Notes: generated from the sequence alone by a model not told the origin. Numbered from the stretch's first letter, positions 1 to 8,786 are shown. The stretch: DNA of 64,000 nucleotides from Thermoanaerobacter uzonensis DSM 18761 (GCF_900129115.1 NZ_FQUR01000011.1:1-64000), one strand, 5' to 3'. Numbers and translations are program-made.

Positions 1-120
1 GTAAAGCTTGGGATAGTAAGAGGATATGAAGATAACACTTTCAAGCCAAAAGACAACGCTACAAGAGCAGAGGCAGCAGCTATGCTTTACAGAATCTTAG
101 AGAAAACAGGAAATATATAA
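1..120 (+). CDS. C-terminal end of an SLH-domain surface protein (partial)
   Basis: Frame 1 is open from the window edge to TAA at 118-120, giving the last 39 residues of a protein whose start lies outside. The visible part contains GYEDNTFKP followed by ATRAEAAAMLYRILE. This is the second half of a surface-layer homology (SLH) repeat, a module that anchors exported proteins to secondary cell-wall polymer. The same pattern recurs in the SLH deacetylase at 13401-14834. The repeat sits at the extreme C-terminus, as in many SLH-anchored enzymes. The catalytic or structural part is not visible, so no function is given beyond cell-surface location. Confidence 0.85.
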   Translation, partial: VKLGIVRGYEDNTFKPKDNATRAEAAAMLYRILEKTGNI

Positions 121-193
121 TAATAACTATATTTACAACTTAGGGAATATTCGCTTTAGACATTGCTATATATTCAAATACAGCTTATAAGTG

Positions 194-240
194 AGTTTAC
201 GGAATCCTTTTGCTCCATGGGATTCCGTAAACTTTTATTG
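194..240 (+). terminator. Intrinsic terminator of the SLH gene
   Basis: A 14-bp perfect stem (194-207 with 220-233, outer strand AGTTTACGGAATCC) closes a 12-nt loop and is followed by TTTATT. It lies 74 bp after the stop of the SLH gene. Confidence 0.8.
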
Positions 241-282
241 TAAAGGTCTCGATTTCCATTCCTTGAGTTATGGTACTAAGCT

Positions 283-415
283 TTAAAGATATTTTTTGGC
301 AAATTAAACTATAACTTTCTTAACCTGGTATCGGAAAATCTTGAAAACTTCTTTTATAACGTGAATGAACTTTTGCGGATGTTTGATCACAGAAAGGACA
401 TTTTAATAAATTCAT
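283..415 (-). pseudogene. ISL3-family transposase, degenerate N-terminal remnant
   Basis: Read on the minus strand from ATG at 415, the frame gives MNLLKCPFCDQTSAKVHSRY, then KRSFQDFPIPG, then a stop at 320-322. The paired cysteines (CPFC), the KVHSRY segment and the DFPI(P/Q)G motif match the N-terminal zinc ribbon of ISL3-family transposases. Removing one T after the PIPG codons restores KKVIV and, after another stop, FAKKYL, as expected for the next segment of the family. No downstream DDE domain or terminal inverted repeats were found. It is therefore a decayed end of an insertion sequence. Confidence 0.65.
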
Positions 416-1352
416 CCGTCTAATAATCTTCTTTTCTAATATTTTTATCTATATTATTGTATTTAAATAATAGAGCTTTTGAAGTTTTTTAAACATGGAA
501 AATTTTGGGCTACTTCAAGACTATATTTTATTAATAATGTTTACAATATTAAGTAAACGTATAAAATACTGAGGAAATAGAAGTAATCCTGCAAGGATGC
601 AAACGAAACTGTCCTAAATCAATATTGAAGATTAAAAAGAGGGTTTATATAATTATATTAGAAATTGTCTGACATCTGATGTATCATATAAATTACAAAA
701 GATTTAGGAATATTATATTAAATTATTAAAAGACAAAATAAAAAAGTAAAAAAGTTATATTGAGAAGAACAAAATAAAGGAATTACATTTTAAAGGTGTA
801 TACATAAGACAGAAACAGAGTTAAGGAGTGCAAGGGTTATAGCATTAATTAATGACATAAATAGCTCTACTATTTAGCTTAACTTTTTGGGTATAAATCA
901 AAGCCATTTGATTCTGGCAGCTCTACATTTTTCCCCAACGAAAAAATGTAAGTTAACAATTGAATAAAAGGGAAATTGAAGTTATAGAGTTATGTAAACA
1001 TTTAAATCAAGTAACAGATTTGGCAGTATTAATATTTAAATTTAAATAATAATTATCATCATAGGAATTAAGGATAGTTTAAAAATATATGTAAAAAATT
1101 GGACGACGGGGATATAGATTACGAAGAATCTATACAATACCCTAAGAGAGAGAATGGTAGTGGGCATAAAAAAGCTGAATAAATTCAGATAAAAAATAAA
1201 ATTGAAGTTATTTTTTAAAAAATTGGGCATTATCTTGAACATTGGAGATTGAGTTGTTTAGTGCTGATTTTCATAGGAGTTTCTCCATTTTTATAACTTG
1301 GTTCTTTATAAAAGATTCGACGAAAGTGGAGGAATTCCTTTGAAAATATATA
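416..1352. other. Long AT-rich tract without a recognisable gene
   Basis: About 0.9 kb with stops in all frames and no open frame with a convincing start and ribosome site. The minus-strand frame at 1042-1242 is low-complexity (F/I/L-rich) with no Shine-Dalgarno site. Short stretches on the plus strand (for example around 960-1050) keep fragments of open frame but match nothing I recognise. With the ISL3 remnant next to it, the tract looks like decayed mobile-element or gene DNA. Confidence 0.5.
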
Positions 1353-1390
1353 GCAGAATCCCTTAATCCATAAGGATTTTGGGATTCTGC
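1353..1390 (+). terminator. Long hairpin upstream of the phosphatase gene
   Basis: GCAGAATCCC (1353-1362) pairs perfectly with GGGATTCTGC (1381-1390), and AATCC/GGATT pairs inside the loop. There is no T-run after it (AAAGACC follows). It could terminate transcription from the decayed tract or act as a 5' structure in the mRNA of the gene that begins 36 bp later. Confidence 0.45.
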
Positions 1391-1426
1391 AAAGACCTAA
1401 AAATATAATTAATTAGGAGGGAAAAT

Positions 1427-4051
1427 ATGGAACGGATTAAAAAAATTGTTTCACTGCTTTTAATTGTTGCTATAGTATTTTTCCAACTACCAATGATAGC
1501 CCAAGCAGAGAATAGTATTAGCAATACAGTAGTTGCAACAGTTGTTGATATTCAAAAATATGGAAATCTTGTGATGGATGTTAAACCTAAAGCTCTTTAC
1601 GATGCGGGATTCGAATTAGGTGATATTCTTAAGGTTACGGTGAATGATAATATAATCGAAATGCCTTTCTGTACATCTTATAGTGATGTGGATGTAGGAA
1701 ACCCTTTAGTACGTGATGACCAGACAAATAATTTGCTTATAATAGCAATTAACATGGGTAACTTTGCTGCTAAATACAATGTCAAAGTTGGTGATAAAGT
1801 ATCCTTCTCATTAGCAGAAAAAGGGGGATACCTTGCCCAATATCAAATCCATAAATTGACGCGCACAAATGTACGTTCTGACTATGCAACTGACTCTATA
1901 TTTGCTAATTTCCGAAGTATTACAACTACTGGAATTAAACCTGGTATTTTGTACAGAAGTAGTAGTCCGATAGATAATGAGATAGGTCGTGCAGCTTATG
2001 CAGAGAGACTTGTTGAGGCTGTTGGAATAAATACAGTGATTAATACTTCTGATTCAGATGAAGAAATTAAAAATTATTTATCATTAGATGGAGATAGTGC
2101 TAGTTATTACAAATCACTTTATGATAATGGCAAGGTTATAGCTCTAAATATGGGAGTCGATTTCTCAGCAAAAGATTTTGAGCAAAAATTAGCTGAAGGA
2201 CTTCGTTTCATGATAAATAACGATGGGCCTTATCTCATTCACTGTGTGGAAGGCAAAGACCGTACAGGTTTTGTATCTGCAGTACTAGAAGCTTTAATGG
2301 GAGCGACGTTAGATGAAATAATTGCTGATTACATGATTTCTTATGAAAACTATTATGGAGTTAAAGAGAATAGTGAACAATATAAAACAATAGCTAATAG
2401 TACTATAGTGCCAGAGTTAACTACAATTGTTTGTGGTCTGCCGAAGGGAAGCGATATTTCAAAGGTTGACCTTGCAACAGCTTCAGAAAATTATCTTAAA
2501 AAAATTGGTTTAACTTCGGATGAAATTGCAGCTATTAAAGCAAAACTTTCAGGTAATCCCATCTATAAAACTCCAAATGTGTCAGGTGTGGTTATGAAAA
2601 TAGACAAATATGGACATCCAGTTACCAATATAACAATTGATGATTTTAATAAATTAGGATTTAAATTTGGTGATATGGTAACAGTTGTATTTGATAACGG
2701 TTTTGTACTTGAGGCACCTTACTTAGATGGTTACTTTGTAAGCATTGGGGACCCTGTCGTTATTGCATATCCTGGAGATACTTATATAACAATAGCTCTT
2801 AACTACGTAAGACTAGATACCATTGCTCATGTAAAAGCAGGAGACAAATTTACAATTATGCTTAGCCAACCAAAAGGCTATCTTGCCCAATACGAGGCCA
2901 ATAAATTAACGAGGACCAATAACCGTGCAGACTATTCCTCAGATGAGGTATTTGCAAACTTCCGCAATATTGCAGTCGGTAATATTGCCAAAGGTATACT
3001 TTATCGTAGTTCCAGTCCAATAAACAATGTCCTTGGACGTGCTCCATATGCATGCAAACTCATGAAGGAAGCTAACATAAATACGGTTATTAATCTTTCT
3101 GATTCACCTCAGGAGATTAATACTTACCTTGCAAAAAATCTGTGTCCATACTATGCAGATCTTTATAAAGAAGGGCATGTTATAGCTCTGAATATGGGAC
3201 TTGATGTTACAAGCGATGATTTTAAAGTAAAGCTTGTTAAAGGTCTTGAATTTATGGCAGAAAACAAAGGACCTTATCTTATACATTGTACAGAAGGAAA
3301 AGACCGTACAGGTATTGTGGCAGCATTACTTGAAGCTTTAATGGGTGCATCAAAGGACGAGATTGTTGATGACTATATGCAAAGTTTTACCGACTATTAT
3401 GGTGTTCAGAAAGGGACTGAAAAATACAATTTAATTGCTCAGCAAAATATACTTAAGATACTTAAAATTATTGCAAAAGCTGATAATTTAGATAAAGTAG
3501 ACCTTGCAGCATCTGCATACAATTACCTTATTTCGGCAGGTATGACACCTGAACAAATTAATATGCTAAAAGTTAATCTTTCAACACCAGTGCAAGAGAA
3601 AACAAAAGTACCTTCGACTTCACAACCAGAGCCACAAAAAACATCGGCAACAACTTACAATTACGGAATTGTCACAGCATCAACACTCAATGTGAGAGAA
3701 GGCGCAGGGCTTGGATATAAGGTAATAGGAGTGCTTCCTGCAGGTAAAGTTGTTACACTGCTTGAAGAAGTAAATGGATGGTATAAGATTGACTACAATG
3801 GAAAAACAGGATATATTTACAGTAAGTATGTTGCTGCAACTCCGAATCCATCAAATGTTGTTGTGCTAAAGGCTGTTAAGGTCACTGCTAAGAGTGGACT
3901 AAATGTAAGAGTAAGCAATTCTATCAATGCGAGAAAGATAGGAGCAGTGCCATACGGAACGAAGCTTAAAGTGGTTGGAGAGTACAACGGATGGTATCAA
4001 GTACTCTACAATGGCGGATTTGGATATGTATATGGAAAATATACAAAATAA
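1427..4051 (+). CDS. Secreted tandem tyrosine-phosphatase protein with two SH3b domains
   Basis: An 874-residue exported protein; a Sec signal peptide ends near the AQA at residues 26-28. Two homologous modules of about 350 residues follow (roughly 35-380 and 385-735). Each has a beta-rich N-terminal part (xxGDxxxV repeats) and a Y_phosphatase3-type tyrosine/dual-specificity phosphatase domain with the P-loop HCxEGKDRTG. The nucleophiles are Cys273 and Cys621 and the phosphate-binding arginines Arg279 and Arg627, so both sites look intact. Two bacterial SH3 repeats (about 755-805 and 820-874) probably bind the cell wall. Start: ATG after GGAGGG, 7 bp away. The substrate is unknown; such enzymes can act on phosphotyrosine or phosphoinositides. 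Monocistronic, with its own terminator. Confidence 0.8.
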   Translation: MERIKKIVSLLLIVAIVFFQLPMIAQAENSISNTVVATVVDIQKYGNLVMDVKPKALYDAGFELGDILKVTVNDNIIEMPFCTSYSDVDVGNPLVRDDQTNNLLIIAINMGNFAAKYNVKVGDKVSFSLAEKGGYLAQYQIHKLTRTNVRSDYATDSIFANFRSITTTGIKPGILYRSSSPIDNEIGRAAYAERLVEAVGINTVINTSDSDEEIKNYLSLDGDSASYYKSLYDNGKVIALNMGVDFSAKDFEQKLAEGLRFMINNDGPYLIHCVEGKDRTGFVSAVLEALMGATLDEIIADYMISYENYYGVKENSEQYKTIANSTIVPELTTIVCGLPKGSDISKVDLATASENYLKKIGLTSDEIAAIKAKLSGNPIYKTPNVSGVVMKIDKYGHPVTNITIDDFNKLGFKFGDMVTVVFDNGFVLEAPYLDGYFVSIGDPVVIAYPGDTYITIALNYVRLDTIAHVKAGDKFTIMLSQPKGYLAQYEANKLTRTNNRADYSSDEVFANFRNIAVGNIAKGILYRSSSPINNVLGRAPYACKLMKEANINTVINLSDSPQEINTYLAKNLCPYYADLYKEGHVIALNMGLDVTSDDFKVKLVKGLEFMAENKGPYLIHCTEGKDRTGIVAALLEALMGASKDEIVDDYMQSFTDYYGVQKGTEKYNLIAQQNILKILKIIAKADNLDKVDLAASAYNYLISAGMTPEQINMLKVNLSTPVQEKTKVPSTSQPEPQKTSATTYNYGIVTASTLNVREGAGLGYKVIGVLPAGKVVTLLEEVNGWYKIDYNGKTGYIYSKYVAATPNPSNVVVLKAVKVTAKSGLNVRVSNSINARKIGAVPYGTKLKVVGEYNGWYQVLYNGGFGYVYGKYTK

Positions 4052-4083
4052 TCTAAAGGGAGTGGTTTTCCACTCCCTTTAGA
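4052..4083 (+). terminator. Hairpin after the phosphatase gene
   Basis: TCTAAAGGGAGTGG and CCACTCCCTTTAGA form a perfect 14-bp stem around TTTT, directly after the stop codon. The T-run is weak. Confidence 0.75.
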
Positions 4084-4229
4084 TTATAACAAAATGCCAG
4101 GGAATCGTTATAATAAAAAGGACTTCTTTATTTGGAATTTTGAAAGAAATTTTAGCTAAATACATACGTTTCTGTTTTCTGACGTAGAAAAAAGAAACTT
4201 AACTTTTGCTTTGTTAACAAACTTATGAT

Positions 4230-4260
4230 GCGCCCTAATGGGCGCTTTCTTTTTATTTTA
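4230..4260 (+). terminator. Intrinsic terminator
   Basis: GCGCCC-TAAT-GGGCGC (4230-4245) followed by TTTCTTTTTATTTTA. It is the canonical terminator in this gap and probably backs up the T-poor hairpin at 4052. Confidence 0.8.
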
Positions 4261-4384
4261 TTATTATGGATAATTTTTAATAATTCTTACCTTTCGTGAT
4301 AATATATATTTTCATTTTTGCCTATCAGTAATCGATATTTTTTTAACAATGTCCGCTTTATGTGGACAAATGTATTTTTTACTA

Positions 4385-4413
4385 TTGCATTTTTTACTTT
4401 ATTGATTTATCAT
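4385..4413 (+). promoter_or_regulatory. Probable sigma-A promoter of the serine operon
   Basis: TTGCAT (4385-4390), 17 bp, TATCAT (4408-4413), 35 bp before the start codon. A small dyad TGTCC/GGACA at 4350-4368 lies just upstream and could be an operator (inference). Confidence 0.45.
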
Positions 4414-4447
4414 ATTAAATATATATCTAGTAACAGGGAGTGATAAG

Positions 4448-5530
4448 ATGAAAGAAATGTTATTGATGACACCGGGGCCTACAATGGTACCGGAAGAGGT
4501 AAAAAAAGTAGCTGGTGCACAGCCATTACACCATAGAACAGAAGAATTTTATGAATTATTTTCTAATCTCAATAAAAATTTAAAAGAAATATTTAAAACT
4601 AAAAATGAAGTTATAACTTTGACCTCATCAGGAACGGGTGGAATGGAAGCTGTCATTGCGAATCTTTTTTCCATTGGTGATAAAGTATTAGTAGCCAGTA
4701 TAGGTTATTTCGGAGAAAGATTTTATGATATAGCAAAAGCTTATGGCCTTGATGCAGAGCTTTATGATTTTGGTTGGGGAAAGGCGGTAGACCTTAACGT
4801 ATTAGAGGACAAATTAAGAAATGGTAATTACAAAGCTCTTTTAGTTACTCATAATGAAACTTCTACAGGAGTTACAAATAATGTAAAAGAAATTGCAAAA
4901 ATTGCTAATATGTATGGCGTGGTAGTCATCGTTGATGCTGTGAGTTCTTTAGGCGGCATACCACTTGAAATGGACGAATGGGGTATTGATGCAGTAATAA
5001 CTTGTTCTCAAAAATGCCTTATGTCGCCTCCTGGACTGAGCTTTGTCGCTTTAAGTGAAAGAGCATGGAAAATAGCGGAAACTTCTAATCTTCCAAAATA
5101 TTATTTTAACTTGAAAAAAGCAAAAGAAGGAGTTTTAAAACCCAATCCTGATACTCCTGCTACTCCTGCTGTCTCTACAATAATGGCTGTAGCAAAAGCG
5201 ACAAACATAATTTTGGAATTTGGACTGGATAATGTATACAAAAGGCAAGCCACCTATGGGAAAAGAGTAAGAGAATACGTAAAGAATTTGGGATTAGAAC
5301 TGCTGCCGGAAGAGGACATAGCTTCTGATTTAATAACTGCTATAAAAGTTCCTGAAAAGTACAAAGCATCAGAGATTATAAATCACATGAAGGAAAAACA
5401 TGGAATATTGATAACAGGAGGACAAGGACCTTTAAAAGGTAAAATCATAAGAATAGGTCACATGGGTTATGTTACTGAAGAAATGCTTGCTAAAACTCTT
5501 GAAGCGTTGAAAGACGCAATAGAGGGGTAA
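4448..5530 (+). CDS. Class-V aminotransferase (serine/alanine-glyoxylate aminotransferase family)
   Basis: A cytosolic PLP enzyme of 360 residues, the usual size for the alanine-glyoxylate/serine-pyruvate branch of fold-type I class V. Visible landmarks are the N-terminal TPGPTMVPEEV, the cofactor-phosphate loop SSGTGGMEA, the DAVSSLGG aspartate segment and SQKCLMSPPG with the Schiff-base Lys189. SerA starts 13 bp downstream in the same operon. From this context I infer that it supplies the transamination step of serine synthesis (or serine-glyoxylate exchange), standing in for the distinct phosphoserine aminotransferase SerC, which is absent here. Start: ATG after GGGAGTG. Substrate specificity cannot be read from sequence. 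Confidence 0.85.
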   Translation: MKEMLLMTPGPTMVPEEVKKVAGAQPLHHRTEEFYELFSNLNKNLKEIFKTKNEVITLTSSGTGGMEAVIANLFSIGDKVLVASIGYFGERFYDIAKAYGLDAELYDFGWGKAVDLNVLEDKLRNGNYKALLVTHNETSTGVTNNVKEIAKIANMYGVVVIVDAVSSLGGIPLEMDEWGIDAVITCSQKCLMSPPGLSFVALSERAWKIAETSNLPKYYFNLKKAKEGVLKPNPDTPATPAVSTIMAVAKATNIILEFGLDNVYKRQATYGKRVREYVKNLGLELLPEEDIASDLITAIKVPEKYKASEIINHMKEKHGILITGGQGPLKGKIIRIGHMGYVTEEMLAKTLEALKDAIEG

Positions 5531-5543
5531 GGAGGGATATAAC

Positions 5544-7145
5544 TTGAGGATAATTGTCACAGAGAAAATATCAGAAAATGGCATTGAATATCTAAAAAAA
5601 CACGCTGACGTGGACGTGAAAACTAATATTTCAAGAGATGAGCTTTTAGAAACTATTAAAGATTATGACGCCATTATTGTCAGAAGTGCTACAAAAGTAG
5701 ATAGAGAACTTATCGAAAAAGGTGAAAAATTAAAAGTCATAGGTCGTGCGGGAAATGGCGTTGACAATATTGATGTAACAGCAGCTACTGAAAAAGGAAT
5801 TCTTGTTGTAAATACTCCTGCTGGAAATACTGTAGCTGCTGCGGAATTGACCATTGGCCTTATGCTGGCTATAGCCAGAAATATACCGCAGGCATATCAC
5901 GCTGGTATTAATGGGGATTTTAGAAGGGATAAATTCAAAGGCGTTGAATTGAACGGAAAAACTGTCGGTGTAATAGGATTAGGAAGAATTGGTTCTCTTG
6001 TGGCGTCTAGACTTGCAGCATTTAATATGAGAGTAATTGCATATGACCCCTATATGCCAGATGAACGTTTTGAAAAGTACGGTGTGGAAAAAGTTACTTT
6101 AGATGAATTGCTTCAGCAATCAGACTTTATAACAATTCACCTCCCAAAAACGGAAGAGACCAAAAAAATGCTCAGTGAAAAAGAGTTCAAAAAAATGAAA
6201 AAGGGAGTTAGAATAGTAAATGCTGCACGAGGAGGCATCATTGATGAAAAAGCCCTTTACAATGCCATTAAAGAGGGCATTGTAGCGGCAGCAGGATTAG
6301 ACGTTCTTGAAGTAGAACCTAAATATAATGTAGAACAACAAGATTTTAACAATCCACTTCTTGAACTGCCAAATGTCGTTTTTACGCCTCATATTGGAGC
6401 TTCAACTTATGAAGCGCAAGAAAACATAGGCATATCCATTGCTCAAGAAGTAATCTCGGCTTTAAACGGTAATCTGTACGGAAATATAGTAAATTTACCC
6501 GGGGTAAAATCCGACGAATTTTCACAGCTCAAACCTTATATGAAATTGGCTGAAGCCATGGGCGCATTTTATTATCAAATAAATGATACTCCTGTTAGAT
6601 TGGTTGAAGTGATATATAGAGGAGAAATTTCAAAAACTAATACAGATATTGTTACTCTCTATGCTCTTAAAGGCTTTTTAAAGCCTGTATTAGAGGAGGA
6701 TGTGAGTGTTGTAAATGCAAAATTAAGGGCAAAAGAAATGGGAATAGAAGTTGTAGAGGGTAAAATCGAAGAAATAAACCACTATTCAAGCCTTATCATT
6801 CTCAAGATTACAGATACCAATGGCAAAACAACACAATTTGCAGGAACCACATATGGAGAAGAAGTGAGAATTGTAGAGTATATGGGACATAAAGTAAATT
6901 TTGAACCTACGGAGTACATGCTATTTGTCAAGAATAAAGACATACCGGGGGTTATAGGTCACATAGGGAATGTGTTAGGAGACTTTGGCATAAACATTTC
7001 TACCATGCAAGTAAGCCCAAATAAAAATGATGGAACCGCATTAATGATTGTAAGCACAGACAAAGAAATTCCTGATGAAGCAGTAGAGTCTCTAAATAAA
7101 TTAAATAGCATAATAAAAGCAAGAGCGGTTAAAGGATTGATATAG
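5544..7145 (+). CDS. serA: D-3-phosphoglycerate dehydrogenase
   Basis: Oxidises 3-phosphoglycerate to 3-phosphohydroxypyruvate with NAD+, the first step of phosphorylated serine synthesis. At 533 residues it is the long form: substrate-binding domain, Rossmann domain (GLGRIG at 145-150), allosteric substrate-binding domain (about 320-450) and C-terminal ACT domain (starting near FVKNKDIPGVIGHIG). NAARGGIIDE and FTPHIGAST carry the conserved catalytic arginine and histidine regions. The start is TTG at 5544, 7 bp after GGAGGG; no ATG gives the canonical N-terminus RIIVTEKIS. The ACT domain suggests feedback control by serine. Co-transcribed with the upstream aminotransferase; no hairpin was seen directly after it. 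Confidence 0.93.
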   Translation: MRIIVTEKISENGIEYLKKHADVDVKTNISRDELLETIKDYDAIIVRSATKVDRELIEKGEKLKVIGRAGNGVDNIDVTAATEKGILVVNTPAGNTVAAAELTIGLMLAIARNIPQAYHAGINGDFRRDKFKGVELNGKTVGVIGLGRIGSLVASRLAAFNMRVIAYDPYMPDERFEKYGVEKVTLDELLQQSDFITIHLPKTEETKKMLSEKEFKKMKKGVRIVNAARGGIIDEKALYNAIKEGIVAAAGLDVLEVEPKYNVEQQDFNNPLLELPNVVFTPHIGASTYEAQENIGISIAQEVISALNGNLYGNIVNLPGVKSDEFSQLKPYMKLAEAMGAFYYQINDTPVRLVEVIYRGEISKTNTDIVTLYALKGFLKPVLEEDVSVVNAKLRAKEMGIEVVEGKIEEINHYSSLIILKITDTNGKTTQFAGTTYGEEVRIVEYMGHKVNFEPTEYMLFVKNKDIPGVIGHIGNVLGDFGINISTMQVSPNKNDGTALMIVSTDKEIPDEAVESLNKLNSIIKARAVKGLI

Positions 7146-7157
7146 AGATATGGGTTG

Positions 7158-7186
7158 TTGTCAGAATATTATAAAGATGATATAAT
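7158..7186 (+). promoter_or_regulatory. Sigma-A promoter of toxin-antitoxin module 1
   Basis: TTGTCA (7158-7163), 17 bp, TATAAT (7181-7186), 33 bp before the antitoxin start. Confidence 0.7.
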
Positions 7187-7219
7187 ATATGTAAAGTAAA
7201 TTTTATTAAGGTGATAAAA

Positions 7220-7486
7220 ATGCAAAATAGTAGCATTATAAAAAAATTAAATGAAATTATAGATTCTTTAACGGAGAAGGAAATTGCTGAAGTGATTGAC
7301 TTTGCTGAGTATCTTAAAGAGAAAAAAAAGAAAGAGCTTATAAAAAAATTTAACGATTGGGATAAATCTTTAGAAGTAGAACAAATGACCCATGAAGAGG
7401 AAAAATTGTTAAAAGAAAGCGAGGGAGAATATATAACTTTAGAAGAAGCAAAGAAGGCATTAGGGATAGAGGATAATGGGATATAA
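7220..7486 (+). CDS. Antitoxin of a RelE/ParE-type module (DUF2281-like)
   Basis: A small acidic, helical protein of 88 residues. Its N-terminal stretch IIDSLTEKEIAEVIDFAEYL resembles the DUF2281 type of antitoxin, and a charged C-terminal tail would wrap the toxin. An in-frame GTG occurs at 7211, but it sits inside the Shine-Dalgarno AAGGTGAT (7209-7216), so ATG 7220 is the better start. The gene overlaps the downstream toxin by 11 bp, the usual arrangement for translational coupling. It probably represses its own promoter together with the toxin (inference from such modules). Confidence 0.7.
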   Translation: MQNSSIIKKLNEIIDSLTEKEIAEVIDFAEYLKEKKKKELIKKFNDWDKSLEVEQMTHEEEKLLKESEGEYITLEEAKKALGIEDNGI

Positions 7487-7730
7487 AATTATAATTGACA
7501 AAAAAGTGTTAAAAGAGTTAAAAAAACGTGATAAGAAAACAGTCAGAAGAATTGTAGACGCTATTAGTAAGTTGCCTTTTGAGGGAGATATAAAAAAACT
7601 AAAAACATCTAAAAAGGAGCGTTTATATAGGTTAAGAGTTGGAGACTATAGATTGATTTTTGAGATTGACAACGTAGATTTTGCTATTAAAGTGAAAGCT
7701 TTTGATACAAGAGGAGGTATATATAAATAA
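7476..7730 (+). CDS. RelE/ParE-superfamily toxin
   Basis: An 84-residue basic protein with the RelE/ParE fold signature: IIIDKKVLKELKKRDKKTVRR for the two N-terminal helices, then KKLKTSKKERLYRLRVGDYRLIF and a final beta strand (FAIKVKAFDTRGGIY). RelE members cleave mRNA on the ribosome and ParE members poison gyrase. The RLRVGDYRLIF strand is common to both, and the sequence leans towards RelE/YafQ-type nucleases by its basic residues. Neutralised by the overlapping upstream antitoxin. The ATG lies 5 bp after GAGG. A bidirectional terminator follows. Confidence 0.8.
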   Translation: MGYKIIIDKKVLKELKKRDKKTVRRIVDAISKLPFEGDIKKLKTSKKERLYRLRVGDYRLIFEIDNVDFAIKVKAFDTRGGIYK

Positions 7731-7737
7731 ATGAAAA

Positions 7738-7766
7738 AAGGGGCAAGGTCTTTCTTGCTCCTTTTA
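7738..7766. terminator. Bidirectional terminator between the toxin and PHP genes
   Basis: AAGGGGCAAG (7738-7747) pairs with CTTGCTCCTT (7754-7763) with one G-T, flanked by A-run and T-run. It overlaps the stop codon of the convergent PHP gene. Confidence 0.75.
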
Positions 7767-8582
7767 GATATTATAGGGCAGTTTTTTTCTCCCTTCAAAA
7801 TAATAAAGAGTATTTATCCCGTATGATTTTACGTAAGCATAAGCTTTGTCAAAATCTCTTGCCACATCGTAAGGATTATGGGCATCAGAATTTACTACAA
7901 TAGGTATATTATATCTCTTGATCATTCCCATTATTTCTTTTGAAGGGTATATTTCCCCAACAGGCTTTCTAAAGCCTGCAGTAGAAACTTCAATTACTAT
8001 ACCTGTTTTAGAGATTTCCTCAATATTCCGATTTATCTTGTCAAAAGTATAAGGCTTTGCCCTAAATCCAAAAATTTTTACAAGGTCAATATGTGCTATA
8101 ATATCGAACAGACCTGTTTTAGCCATTTTTTCAATTATATTAAAATACTCAAGATAAACCTCATCAATATCACGCCTTTTCCATTCTTCTATAGATTCTT
8201 CAAGGTCTATTCCCCAATCTTCAAGCCAATGAACAGACCCTATAACATAATCCCATGGATAAGGTTCAAGAAATTCTTTCAATTCTTTTTCTTTTCCGGG
8301 GAAGTAGTCTGCCTCTATACCTAATTTTACAGGTAATCCCATTGCTTTTGCTTCCTGTATCAATTCAACATAATTAGAAATGCTTTGGTCCATGTAAGTT
8401 TTTATCCATTTTCCTCTAAAACCATCACTTTTATAAGCATTATATGCTTCTTTAAATCTATGTCCGTGTTCAGAAATGCCAATCTCAACTAGACCTTTAC
8501 TTAAACCAGAATCTATAAACTTCTTAAGCCATTCTATAGTATAAGGGCCGTTTTCTATGTGGACGTGATAATCTGCAGCCAT
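7764..8582 (-). CDS. PHP-domain phosphoesterase (histidinol-phosphatase HisJ/HisK type)
   Basis: 272 residues of the polymerase-and-histidinol-phosphatase (PHP) metal-dependent fold. Metal-ligand motifs are visible in order: DYHVH near the N-terminus, EHGHR, the GSVHW segment, AHIDLVK and VNSDAHNPYDV near the C-terminus. The size fits the HisJ/HisK class, which dephosphorylates histidinol phosphate. No his gene is in the window, so the substrate is uncertain. Start: ATG 8582 behind AAAAGGAGG (about 8588-8596). An in-frame ATG at 8603 has no such site and would add seven basic residues. Transcribed divergently from the pyrG leader. Confidence 0.75.
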   Translation of the reverse strand: MAADYHVHIENGPYTIEWLKKFIDSGLSKGLVEIGISEHGHRFKEAYNAYKSDGFRGKWIKTYMDQSISNYVELIQEAKAMGLPVKLGIEADYFPGKEKELKEFLEPYPWDYVIGSVHWLEDWGIDLEESIEEWKRRDIDEVYLEYFNIIEKMAKTGLFDIIAHIDLVKIFGFRAKPYTFDKINRNIEEISKTGIVIEVSTAGFRKPVGEIYPSKEIMGMIKRYNIPIVVNSDAHNPYDVARDFDKAYAYVKSYGINTLYYFEGRKKLPYNI

Positions 8583-8679
8583 ATTTTTCCTCCTTTTCAA
8601 CAATATAAAACTTTAAAATTTTAATATCTTACAACATTATAATATTTTGCAAAAACTAATGCAATTTGTGTTATAATAA

Positions 8680-8741
8680 TTTAAAGTGATTGATTTAATT
8701 TGTGAGGTGAGATGTTTTATCCTCTTTACAATCACTTTAAA
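8680..8741. promoter_or_regulatory. Perfect 13-bp inverted repeat next to the pyrG-leader promoter
   Basis: TTTAAAGTGATTG (8680-8692) and CAATCACTTTAAA (8729-8741) are exact reverse complements 36 bp apart, with a GAGG/CCTC pair inside. An extended -10 (TGTTATAAT, 8669-8677) lies just upstream, and the -35 of the next promoter overlaps the right arm. It could be a looping operator or a 5' RNA stem; sequence alone does not decide. Confidence 0.5.
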
Positions 8742-8753
8742 ATCCTATATAAT
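8725..8753 (+). promoter_or_regulatory. Sigma-A promoter of the pyrG leader
   Basis: TTTACA (8725-8730), 17 bp, TATAAT (8748-8753). Transcription would start near 8760, giving a leader of about 175 nt that contains a mini-ORF and a terminator before pyrG. Confidence 0.65.
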
Positions 8754-8786
8754 AAATAAGTATTTATTTTTACGAGGTGCTTTTTT

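Larger units (their letters stand above)
4084..4447. other. Intergenic stretch before the serine operon
   Basis: 364 bp without a credible open frame. It holds a second terminator (4230-4260), a short dyad TGTCC-N9-GGACA (4350-4368) and a probable promoter at 4385-4413. Nothing else was seen. Confidence 0.6.

Noticed and set aside
1042-1242. Minus-strand 66-codon open frame
   Set aside because: Very rich in F, I and L, no ribosome site, in AT-rich decayed DNA; best explained by base composition.
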